Notes under the pieces: model-generated
Database searches by the model: none
What the model saw: only the letters and a program-made list of their open reading frames with translations
Told to the model about the DNA's origin: nothing
Shown: positions 1 through 6,806 of the stretch, piece after piece
Numbering within the stretch: the first letter of the stretch is position 1
How the letters are laid out: every line of letters begins with the position of its first letter
Source of the DNA: Acidiferrobacteraceae bacterium
GTDB taxonomy: Bacteria; Pseudomonadota; Gammaproteobacteria; Arenicellales; UBA868
NCBI GenBank assembly: GCA_002713825.1
Contig: PAUU01000003.1
Span: 3,728-11,545, forward strand
Direction: 5' to 3'
DNA length: 7,818 bases
Program-made: the position numbers and the translations under genes

Positions 1-14
1 TAGAACTTGCACTG

Positions 15-1265
15 ATGCTCTGGATTCCTTTAACCCTCGCAGCTGCGTTTTTCCAGAATCTACGCTCGGCGGCCCAACGCCATCTGAAGTCACAACTCAG
101 TGACTTAACGGCCGCATCAGTGCGATTTCTATTCGCTCTTCCCTTCGCTTTATTGTGGCTATTGATTCTTGCCTATGGATTCGATATGTCGATTCCAGAT
201 GGCTCCCTAAATTTTGCCGGCTGGGTTATAGGTGGATCAATAGCGCAAATACTTTTCACCTTCTTTCTTTTGAGACTGTTTTCCTTCTCAAATTTTGCCG
301 TGGGAACAGCACTATCAAAAACCGAGGCTGTACAGGTAATTATTCTCGAAGCAATCATCCTCCACGAGAGTATTACCCTAAGTGCAACCGTAGCGATCAT
401 CTCCGCCTTCATCGGGGTTATGGTGATGACCATTGGAAGGGTTCGCCGTCATCCCCGCAGATCAGCAATGATTCCTTGTCAACTCGATTTCGGTGGCGCC
501 ACTATTGCTGGTCACATCATAGATATATCTATCGGCGGCATCGGGATTAAATTCGCAGATGATGCCTCTGCCATCAAGCTCGAGAAAGAATATCTCTTGC
601 ATGTAAATTCCCAGGATCTTTTGGATAACGCAACTTTTAGTGTGATAACAAGAACAGTCCCCGAGCAAACTGACGATACCGTATTCGGTTTTCAATATGC
701 CCACCAGACATCCCTTCAGGAAGAAGCGGCTTTCACTCTCTTCTACGGGGACAAAAATGCATGGCCGCGGCGTCAACAATCGGGTTTACGTTTTGGTGTT
801 CACAACTTTTTGACGTTAGTGCGGCGAACACTGTCTCTTGGACTCGCTTGCGGATTGTTTCTTGGCCTCTCCGCTGTGCTATTTCGAGGCGCAGCACTTT
901 CGTTAGATGACTCTTCGTTGCTGATGCGTTCATCATTCACGTTGGTTGCTGCAACCCTAGTGCAGACTACTATCCTCATTGTATGGCTCGGTTGCTTTCA
1001 ACCAACCCAACTAAGAAAAACACTTCAGCTCTGGCCGGCATGCATCGGAGTCGGTTTTACCGGATTTGTTGCTTCGATCTGCTGGTTCACAGCATTTACC
1101 ATGACCCACGTTGCATATGTGCGAGCTTTGGGACAAATCGAATTAGTATTTACGTTCCTCGCTTCCGTATTCATGTTCAAAGAAAAAGTGAGTAAGGCCG
1201 AAGTCATGGGGGTAATCATTTTGGCCGCCGCGATAGTCATGCTAGTTTTAGAAGGTACTGTTTAA
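15..1265 (+). CDS. EamA/DMT-family transporter with an internal PilZ domain (EamA-PilZ-EamA)
   Basis: This is a predicted inner-membrane transporter of the drug/metabolite (EamA) superfamily; the substrate is unknown. Residues 1-141 carry five hydrophobic segments (about 2-14, 31-55, 67-91, 92-116, 122-141) and residues 268-416 carry five more (about 271-296, 302-328, 340-362, 366-388, 396-413). Usual members are about 280-300 aa; this one is 416 because about 120 residues sit between the halves. That insert is a PilZ domain: RxxxR at 144-149 (RRHPRR) and DxSxxG at D170/S172/G175 (DISIGG), the two c-di-GMP-binding motifs. It ends with FYGDKNAWPRR near 243-253, resembling the FSRADAW stretch after the BcsA PilZ domain. 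The ATG at 15 is chosen because LWIPLTLAAAF is a usual start for this subfamily. The frame stays open to the left edge and no strong ribosome site is visible. Family and domain calls are firm; c-di-GMP control is inferred. Confidence 0.9.
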   Translation: MLWIPLTLAAAFFQNLRSAAQRHLKSQLSDLTAASVRFLFALPFALLWLLILAYGFDMSIPDGSLNFAGWVIGGSIAQILFTFFLLRLFSFSNFAVGTALSKTEAVQVIILEAIILHESITLSATVAIISAFIGVMVMTIGRVRRHPRRSAMIPCQLDFGGATIAGHIIDISIGGIGIKFADDASAIKLEKEYLLHVNSQDLLDNATFSVITRTVPEQTDDTVFGFQYAHQTSLQEEAAFTLFYGDKNAWPRRQQSGLRFGVHNFLTLVRRTLSLGLACGLFLGLSAVLFRGAALSLDDSSLLMRSSFTLVAATLVQTTILIVWLGCFQPTQLRKTLQLWPACIGVGFTGFVASICWFTAFTMTHVAYVRALGQIELVFTFLASVFMFKEKVSKAEVMGVIILAAAIVMLVLEGTV

Positions 1266-1444
1266 ACTCGCCTCCAACGATCAGGAAGTCCCCATTACAA
1301 TAAGTGTGGAACTTATCTTGCCAATTGTGAGTTATTCTGTCGAAACAAGACAACACAAAATCTTGCAGAGTTAAGAGTCCTGACCCAAAAGATAGTATTT
1401 CAACCTTTTTAGCTGACACAAATTCCGATACAAAATGTGTGTAA

Positions 1445-1747
1445 GGCAGGGGTTGGATTGGTGATGTGAAAACCACTTTTAACCGCGCTTGTTCAAGAGC
1501 GAGAATTACGGATTTCACGATGCACGATCTCCGTCATACCTGTGCCTCATGACTGGTCATGGTGGGACGACCAATGTCGGAAGTGAGGGAAATGCTGTTG
1601 CAAGGGTCAGTGACCATGACCGAGCGTTACGCTCATCTGGCGCCGGACAAGTTGAAGGATGCTGCTCGGGTACTGGACTCTGGGCCACATTCGGGTCACA
1701 CGAAGAGCGACGGGGTGCTTGACCCCGTCGCTTCGCCTTCAAAGTAA
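1445..1747 (+). pseudogene. Tyrosine recombinase (phage/island integrase) C-terminal remnant
   Basis: Frame 2 translates to a tyrosine recombinase catalytic C-terminus. It holds DVKTTFNRACSRARITDF, then MHDLRHTCAS with the HxxR pair (His codon 1523, Arg codon 1532), and later MTERYAHLAPDKL with the nucleophilic Tyr at 1628-1630. It is broken. A TGA at 1550-1552 replaces the Trp usual in CASWLVM, an in-frame TAA lies at 1442-1444, and nothing recognisable precedes it. The usual LLGHSS segment reads LLQGS, so the second catalytic His is Gln. The N-terminal arm-binding and core-binding domains are absent. The remnant ends at a TAA at 1745-1747, convergent with the CLCA-like gene and 22 bp from it. 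It marks a former integrative element. The 5' edge given is where similarity becomes visible to me. Identification is strong; recombinase function is very unlikely. Confidence 0.85.
1706..1732. terminator. Perfect hairpin between convergent genes, possible terminator
   Basis: An 11-bp perfect inverted repeat (AGCGACGGGGT / ACCCCGTCGCT) surrounds a 5-nt loop. It lies inside the last codons of the integrase remnant and about 40 bp beyond the stop of the CLCA-like gene on the opposite strand. Neither side has a proper T tract, so intrinsic termination is plausible but unproven. Confidence 0.4.
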
Positions 1748-1769
1748 GCCGATATGCTCTCTGTCAGGG

Positions 1770-4553
1770 TTACTCAGCCTGCAAAGTGCTGCCTGCGCTG
1801 ACGTTTGGAATAGTAACGTTAGGGATCGTTGTGCTTCTCGTTGTGGATTCTATGGAGATAGATGACCGATCAGAGGAGATCTTGCGAGTCTGCCGAGCGC
1901 CTCTGACTGTAACTGCTGATTTACCTACAAGAAGAGCATCGCCAAACTGGACTTTAAGACTCCGGGGTCCAGGTTCGGCATCGCGATCAATCCGATAGGA
2001 GACGGACAACCTCACACCAAGGCGATCCCGTCGTGGAGCCACTCTGTGAAGCTGAGTTTTGATTCCAGGACCCATGGAAAGTCGGATCTCGTCAGCCTGA
2101 GGGCGCGCATTAAGCACTGTGACTGTTGTGCGATAACTTCGCCCCGGCATGGCGGTTCTGGACCGGATGCGTTGCAAGACCGGTTTTGGTGATTTTCTTG
2201 AAAAAGCATGAACTAATGTCGTCCATGCTTCGAATTCGGCGGGCCGATACTCATCGAGTAAATCTTGGTATCGCATCCCGGTCTCATAATGTTGATTGGG
2301 AGCGGGCACGGACTTCTTGTTTATCAAGTACTGGACATCGATACGTAGTTTCGGATTTTCAATTCCGTATTCGCCTTTAGTCCATTTAAGACCCGCTTTG
2401 CGGGCGAGACGCCTAAGATCAAGGTCTGCTGAATAGATGCCGTCAGCCGAGTGATTATCGCCACCCTTTTTGCCGTCGTCATACATTCTTACCGAGCCAA
2501 CACGATTGCCCTCGTGATACAGATGTGCCAGTACTTTCATGTCTGTAAGGACATACTGATAATCAAGAAACGCACGAAGCTGCATCTTGCTGGATACCGA
2601 ATTGGGACCTGATTTAAACCAAACCTTCCCGTCCAGGTTGCGATCATCCGCATAGGCAACGATTTCAACAGCATCTTTCGGAAGTACTTTACGTTTTTTG
2701 TCAGCCAGAATCCTGACAAGCCATTCACCTGGTTGCGGCGACTCGATTTGGGTGCCGGCGAAGCGTCCCTTGTCAGTGAGCGCGGTCGCGGCAACCTGAT
2801 AGTTTTGACCGGTGTCATTCCTCAGGCGGATATCAAGTTCCGAGGCATTGCCATCGGCCTGGAAAGCGTAAAAACGAAGGTTCTGTGCGGTCGGCGGCAG
2901 GGAAAAAGCGTCTTCAAAGAACTCCACGCCTCCGGTGACCCCAGATTTTGTAAGTTTCCCCTTAAACGAGTAAATCGGAGTGTTGCCACGAATTAGGCTG
3001 AACTGTTTCGCCATACCTAGCTTGAGTTCAGAACCGTTCTCGGCCGCTGACATGGCTGTGCCATCTCCAGAGGTAGTCGAAGAGATCTGCGCCATCGTGG
3101 CGGCATCGGCATTGCCATAGGTGAATGTATGAATCTTGATCCCGAGCTGATTCGCTCTATCAACCTGATCAAAGAGATCATTCCCTGTTGTTTGTTTTCC
3201 GTCGGACATAAGAAATATCTGTCCGCCGTTGGCTTCGCCTTCTCCATGCTCATCCACAAAGGCATCGATTGCGGTCTCAAGGGCTAGGGCAATGTTGGTT
3301 GCACCTGTTGGATTAAGAAGAGGCGCTTGGCCAGGACTGCTGGGTAACGCGAAGTTAGAGTCATACTCGGCGTATTCAAAAAGGGGATCTACTCCCGCGT
3401 TATAAACATAGGCTCCGACGAACTGTCCATCCGGAGTGCTGTGATAAAGATAAAGGCCTGCTTCCTGAACGAACTGTGCTGCGCTGACGCCATTAGTTTC
3501 GACTTGCATACTGCCGGAACGATCAAGCAGCAGAATAATTCCAGGATTCACGGCATCGGCGCCAATGATGTGAAACTGAGGCTCTGGCATGTCATCGAAG
3601 TTAGGGTCAGAAAAGTCTCCCTCGGTATGAATACCGGTCAGATCGATTTGGTTGTCGGGCATGTAGCTCCACTCATCTTGGGCGTAAGGTAGGTTGAATC
3701 CCCACTTTCCATTCCAACGAGGCCCATCATTATTAGGATCACCATCGCTTAAAAGCCCCGGAGTCAATACCTGACCCCCACCCGTTCCATCTGGATTTGC
3801 GCAATCAAAATGACCCGATCCTGGAGGGTCATAAGACACGGCTATGCTTGCGTTGGTGGTATCAACAAATTGATGCGGAAAACCATTATTTGTCATCAAT
3901 GTATTAGGGTCTGGTACACAGACACCAACGTCAAAACTAGTGCTACCGTCGAGGGTGCCTTCATAGTAACCGTCGGACTCGTTCACTTGGTAACGATCGG
4001 GTAAGCTATAGAAATAGTGACCAAATTCATGTAAAAGGAGTTCGTGGGTGCATGCACCCAGTCCTCTTCTGATGTTTAGTTCCTTTGTTGTGTCCTCCCA
4101 GCCCCATGGCCAAGCACTAGAATTTCCGCTGTTGCCGATACTCCATCTAATGTCGGCAGTCTCCCAGCTGCGCCCTTCGTCCGAGATATAAACATGCCTA
4201 AGGTAGTGCGTTCCCTCGGTCGATTCGTAAAGATGTTCGGCAAACTTTTCCAGATCGCCGATGAGTTTTTCTTCGCCGGTACAGGTTTGCCCAATGGTTC
4301 CATCTCCGCAGGATCCGGGACTATCCGGAAGACCTTGGGCATTTCGTGCATCGTTTACGAATTGGCAGTTCGAGTTGTTTAAGATGACTGTAACGTCGTC
4401 ACTAAGGCTAGCTCCGGGACTAACTAGATCATCGTAGGAAAGCCACAGCGTCACTCCGCCATCACTCGCAATGGTTGCACTCTGGGATACGGTGGGACTT
4501 ATAAAAAGTAGCGAGACAACTAAAGTCTTAATGAGGTGAGATATTGGCTTCAT
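1770..4553 (-). CDS. Secreted CLCA-like metalloprotease-VWA protein
   Basis: A 927-aa exported protein. Residues 1-26 form a signal peptide ending SQSA. The N-terminal domain has HEFGHYFYSLPDRY (H175, E176, H179, D186), the same spacing as the CLCA zinc site HEWAHLRWGVFDEY, with Asp at +11. All six cysteines (63, 82, 91, 168, 212, 251) lie in this domain, suiting disulfides outside the cytoplasm. A VWA domain follows (about 337-520) with MIDAS residues DRSGSM at 344-349, Thr416 or Thr419, and Asp451 in MSDG. The C-terminus is beta-rich, with PGEW at 608-611 and an acidic DGIYS segment at 692-708 resembling CLCA proteins. No C-terminal anchor is seen. Length and domain order match animal CLCA. 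The ATG at 4553 is supported by AAGGAGGAGCC directly upstream (4554-4564). It stands alone in its orientation here. Metalloprotease activity and possible self-cleavage are inferred; substrate unknown. Confidence 0.88.
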   Translation of the reverse strand: MKPISHLIKTLVVSLLFISPTVSQSATIASDGGVTLWLSYDDLVSPGASLSDDVTVILNNSNCQFVNDARNAQGLPDSPGSCGDGTIGQTCTGEEKLIGDLEKFAEHLYESTEGTHYLRHVYISDEGRSWETADIRWSIGNSGNSSAWPWGWEDTTKELNIRRGLGACTHELLLHEFGHYFYSLPDRYQVNESDGYYEGTLDGSTSFDVGVCVPDPNTLMTNNGFPHQFVDTTNASIAVSYDPPGSGHFDCANPDGTGGGQVLTPGLLSDGDPNNDGPRWNGKWGFNLPYAQDEWSYMPDNQIDLTGIHTEGDFSDPNFDDMPEPQFHIIGADAVNPGIILLLDRSGSMQVETNGVSAAQFVQEAGLYLYHSTPDGQFVGAYVYNAGVDPLFEYAEYDSNFALPSSPGQAPLLNPTGATNIALALETAIDAFVDEHGEGEANGGQIFLMSDGKQTTGNDLFDQVDRANQLGIKIHTFTYGNADAATMAQISSTTSGDGTAMSAAENGSELKLGMAKQFSLIRGNTPIYSFKGKLTKSGVTGGVEFFEDAFSLPPTAQNLRFYAFQADGNASELDIRLRNDTGQNYQVAATALTDKGRFAGTQIESPQPGEWLVRILADKKRKVLPKDAVEIVAYADDRNLDGKVWFKSGPNSVSSKMQLRAFLDYQYVLTDMKVLAHLYHEGNRVGSVRMYDDGKKGGDNHSADGIYSADLDLRRLARKAGLKWTKGEYGIENPKLRIDVQYLINKKSVPAPNQHYETGMRYQDLLDEYRPAEFEAWTTLVHAFSRKSPKPVLQRIRSRTAMPGRSYRTTVTVLNARPQADEIRLSMGPGIKTQLHRVAPRRDRLGVRLSVSYRIDRDAEPGPRSLKVQFGDALLVGKSAVTVRGARQTRKISSDRSSISIESTTRSTTIPNVTIPNVSAGSTLQAE

Positions 4554-4853
4554 GGCTCCTCCTTATTCCTGCGATTATTTCGCTTGAATAGCAAATCCCG
4601 TCACATTATTGAGGTGATCAAAACCATACTCTTCCGTTGTCCAGATGTACAGAGAATGTAGGTTCACTAATTTAGTTCCCAAAAGTCTGAAATAGCCGAA
4701 ATTCAACCCTTATGAACCCAACTATGTAGAGCTTTGGCACTAGTAAGTAATCGAAATAAGGGTTTATTTTTTTCTAGCTCGAGTTCACCGCTTGCCGGTG
4801 CAGTTAATCACTGAAGAAGCCTGGTGCCGGGTGAAAGTAGGCGTAGGATAAAA

Positions 4854-5037
4854 ATGGTGGGCCCGGAAGGACTCGAACCTTCGACCAATGGATTATGAGT
4901 CCCAAACGAAGTTAAGAAGACTTCACTAAAACCCTTTATTTATAGCAATCCTCGTACTCCGACTTTCACGCATTCGGACTTAAAAGGACTCTAGAGGACA
5001 GGAAGGGACAGCAGTTCGCTCCACTTTGGCGCCACCC
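4854..5037 (-). repeat. 184-bp direct repeat, copy 1 (tRNA 3' half plus element end)
   Basis: It aligns without gaps to 6807-6990 at an offset of 1953 bp, with 10 mismatches by my count. The tRNA-derived part (first 50 bp) is identical; all differences fall in the remaining 134 bp. Similarity stops at 5037, where the two copies run into unrelated sequence. The non-tRNA part holds a short inverted repeat (GAAGT/ACTTC, 4908-4924). I read the repeat as an integration site (attR type): host tRNA sequence joined to a conserved end of an integrative element. Confidence 0.92.
4855..4902 (-). pseudogene. 3' half of a CAT-anticodon tRNA (Ile2-like or Met), likely att site
   Basis: On the minus strand this reads as an anticodon loop CTCATAA (anticodon CAT at 4895-4897), a variable region, a T arm (GAAGG TTCGAGT CCTTC), the 3' acceptor strand CGGGCCC, discriminator A and encoded CCA. 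The D arm and the 5' acceptor strand (expected GGGCCCG) are missing, so it cannot make a tRNA. The TTGGTCG segment after the anticodon stem recalls tRNA-Ile2 (CAU, lysidine-modified) more than elongator Met, but I cannot settle this without the D arm. Such 3' fragments typically mark the far end of an element integrated into a tRNA gene. Confidence 0.88.
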
Positions 5038-5234
5038 TGGGGTACCCACCCCTTTTTGATATTCAAATTAATTCATACATCCGGTTCAGAAATCGGAAGG
5101 AAATGTAAGATCGGGAAGATGAGCCTAAAGACATTGGATTAGAAAGGTGTAGCCTTCTTAGTCCAGTCCTGAAACTGACCTTTTCGTGCTACGGCGGTTG
5201 CGCTACTGTTTGAAAACGGATGTTTGCAGGCTCC

Positions 5235-6629
5235 TCATGGCTCAGCGATCTCGATTTGGGGACTACGGGCCTCAATTTCTTTGGCAGCTGCAATCAGAAT
5301 ATCTTCTCTAAAACGTGCTCCCACGAGTTGAGCACCCATGGGAATCTTTCCAATTGGGTCTGGATGGTATCCCGTGAAGACGGACATCCCTGGAATTCCC
5401 ACCAACGGCAACCCCACCTGAGTCAACTGTGCTTCCATGACTCGAGGAAAATCCTCCAGATCCAGCAAATCAGGAAAAGGCGGTTCGCTCGACGTGGGGC
5501 AAATCAGAACAGGATATTTTTCAAGAAAAAGTTGCCAGTCACGAAGGAGACCGATCCGCGCCTGCAAGGCGTCCAGAATGTCATTGATGGTAGGCGTTGG
5601 GGATAATTTGACCATCTCTCCAAAAACGTGAATGGCATCAGGATCCCCCTCCTTTTCCAGGATTTCTGGACCCACCCGATGCATTTCTGCAAGCCACAAG
5701 ATGGCCTGTAACCGTGCTGGCTCCCGAAAAGGCGGGCTCTCCACTTCTTCCACTTCCCAGCCTGCATCCTGCAAACGTTCCGCGGCCTCCCTTACTGATT
5801 TTTCAACCAAGTCGTGCGTCTGCATCCCTTCTGGAGCTACGCATAGAGCTGCTCTGTAGGGAAACTCCCCCATCTGAAATGGGAGAGGAACATGCCAAGG
5901 GTCACGGAAATCCGGAGCACACATCACCTTGGTTGCCAGTTCAAGATCCAAAACGCTCCGTGTTAGCGGACCTGAGACGGCCATTAATTGGGCCCCAATG
6001 TGTCGATCTTTGCTTGAGGCGTTCCATGCGGGAAAACGCCCAAGGGTAGGGCGAAGACCCTGGAGACCACAAGCGTAGGCTGGATACCTTATTGATCCCC
6101 CAATGTCGGTACCGTGTCCGATTGCACCAATACCGGCAGCTGTCGCGGAAGCAGCCCCTCCGGAAGAACCGCCCGGAGTGATGGACGAGTTGTGAGGATT
6201 GAGGGTATGGCCGTGCAACTGGTTTCTGGTAAACCAGCGTAGAGAGAAGGCCGGCGTATTGGTGCGCCCGATGATGATTGCTCCTGACTTGCGAAAATTA
6301 GTAACCACTGGGCTATCATATTCTGCAATCAGACTCCCCTGCATCTTCAAGCCGTTAGTATTAGCATATCCTGCCTGATCGATATTCACCTTGACAGTGA
6401 CTGGTACACCGGCGAGTAGCCCAGGATCCTCTCCACGTTGAATGGCTTGATCTACCAAGTGGGCTGAGCGAAAAGCATCATCCTGGGTTTGGATGACGAC
6501 CGCATTGAGTTTTCCATTTACCTGCTCGAGTCTATCCAGAGCGGCTTGAGTGACTTCAACAGCCGAGACTTTACCGGCCTTGACCAGGCTTGCGACCTCG
6601 GCAGCATTTTTTCTCCATAAGACTTCCAT
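5235..6629 (-). CDS. Amidase-signature family hydrolase
   Basis: A 464-aa cytoplasmic enzyme of the amidase signature family, which hydrolyses carboxamide bonds to a carboxylate and ammonia or amine. The Ser-cisSer-Lys triad is intact: Lys80 in VTVKVN, Ser155 in GGSSGG and Ser179 in GTDIGGSIR. Spacings of 75 and 24 residues equal those of fatty-acid amide hydrolase (K142/S217/S241). Length suits stand-alone amidases. No signal peptide is seen. The ATG at 6629 is supported by GGGAGGAGAT just upstream (6631-6640). It is probably not the Glu-tRNA amidotransferase subunit GatA: no gatB or gatC adjoins it and the segment after the nucleophile (YACGLQGLRPTLGRFPAW) differs from the usual GatA pattern. 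Substrate cannot be told from sequence. It is the only gene between the two tRNA-fragment repeats, so it is probably cargo of an integrative element. No clear terminator follows its stop. Confidence 0.93.
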   Translation of the reverse strand: MEVLWRKNAAEVASLVKAGKVSAVEVTQAALDRLEQVNGKLNAVVIQTQDDAFRSAHLVDQAIQRGEDPGLLAGVPVTVKVNIDQAGYANTNGLKMQGSLIAEYDSPVVTNFRKSGAIIIGRTNTPAFSLRWFTRNQLHGHTLNPHNSSITPGGSSGGAASATAAGIGAIGHGTDIGGSIRYPAYACGLQGLRPTLGRFPAWNASSKDRHIGAQLMAVSGPLTRSVLDLELATKVMCAPDFRDPWHVPLPFQMGEFPYRAALCVAPEGMQTHDLVEKSVREAAERLQDAGWEVEEVESPPFREPARLQAILWLAEMHRVGPEILEKEGDPDAIHVFGEMVKLSPTPTINDILDALQARIGLLRDWQLFLEKYPVLICPTSSEPPFPDLLDLEDFPRVMEAQLTQVGLPLVGIPGMSVFTGYHPDPIGKIPMGAQLVGARFREDILIAAAKEIEARSPQIEIAEP

Positions 6630-6720
6630 TATCTCCTCCCAGACAGACCCTCAAATGCTTGAAAAAAATTTTAGAGAAATTATTAACTAAAAAAGATTTT
6701 AAACGTAAGGCCGTAGCAAA

Positions 6721-6761
6721 CCTACCTGCCGTGGGAGGCAGTTAGGTACATTTTAGGTACA
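6721..6761. repeat. Inverted repeat plus tandem TTAGGTACA motifs beside att copy 2
   Basis: CCTACCTGCC (6721-6730) and GGCAGTTAGG (6737-6746) form a 10-bp inverted repeat with one mismatch and a 6-nt loop. TTAGGTACA occurs at 6742-6750 and again at 6753-6761, an 11-bp period, about one helical turn. GTAGGA recurs at 6762 and 6781. Placed some 45 bp from the tRNA CCA end, these could be arm-type binding sites for an integrase or excisionase; that role is inferred from position only. Confidence 0.5.
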
Positions 6762-6806
6762 GTAGGAAAACTCAGCGATGGTAGGACACGCTAAGTCATT
6801 GAAAAG

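Larger units (their letters stand above)
4565..5234. other. Non-coding interval containing repeat copy 1
   Basis: No convincing gene lies here. The centre (4854-5037) is the first copy of the tRNA-fragment repeat. From 4565 to 4853 I see AT-rich sequence with a T run near 4764-4773, a small inverted repeat (CACCG/CGGTG near 4786-4800) and two GTAGG motifs (4837, 4843) next to the tRNA CCA end. A promoter for the CLCA-like gene must lie here, but no clear -10/-35 pair stands out. From 5038 to 5234 I see a weak GGGG/CCCC hairpin followed by TTTTT (about 5039-5057) and nothing else recognisable. Confidence 0.6.

Noticed and set aside
1300..1316. Hairpin ATAAGT/ACTTAT as terminator of the transporter gene
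   Set aside because: Only six AT-rich pairs and no T tract; likely to occur by chance.
1550..1552. UGA read as tryptophan (alternative code) in the integrase frame
   Set aside because: The other genes use normal stops, the amidase itself ends in TGA, and the integrase frame has other damage (TAA upstream, altered His, no N-terminus).
4855..4990. A complete tRNA gene at either repeat copy
   Set aside because: Only the sequence from anticodon stem to CCA is present; there is no D arm and no GGGCCCG 5' acceptor strand upstream in either copy.
5140..5160. Small hairpin downstream of the amidase as a terminator
   Set aside because: Four to five pairs including a wobble and no T run on the relevant strand.
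5220..5606. 128-aa plus-strand reading frame over the amidase gene
   Set aside because: It is an antisense shadow of the amidase with no recognisable domain.
5235..6629. GatA, glutamyl-tRNA amidotransferase subunit A
   Set aside because: No gatB/gatC neighbours and the segment after the catalytic Ser differs from the usual GatA pattern; a general amidase call is safer.
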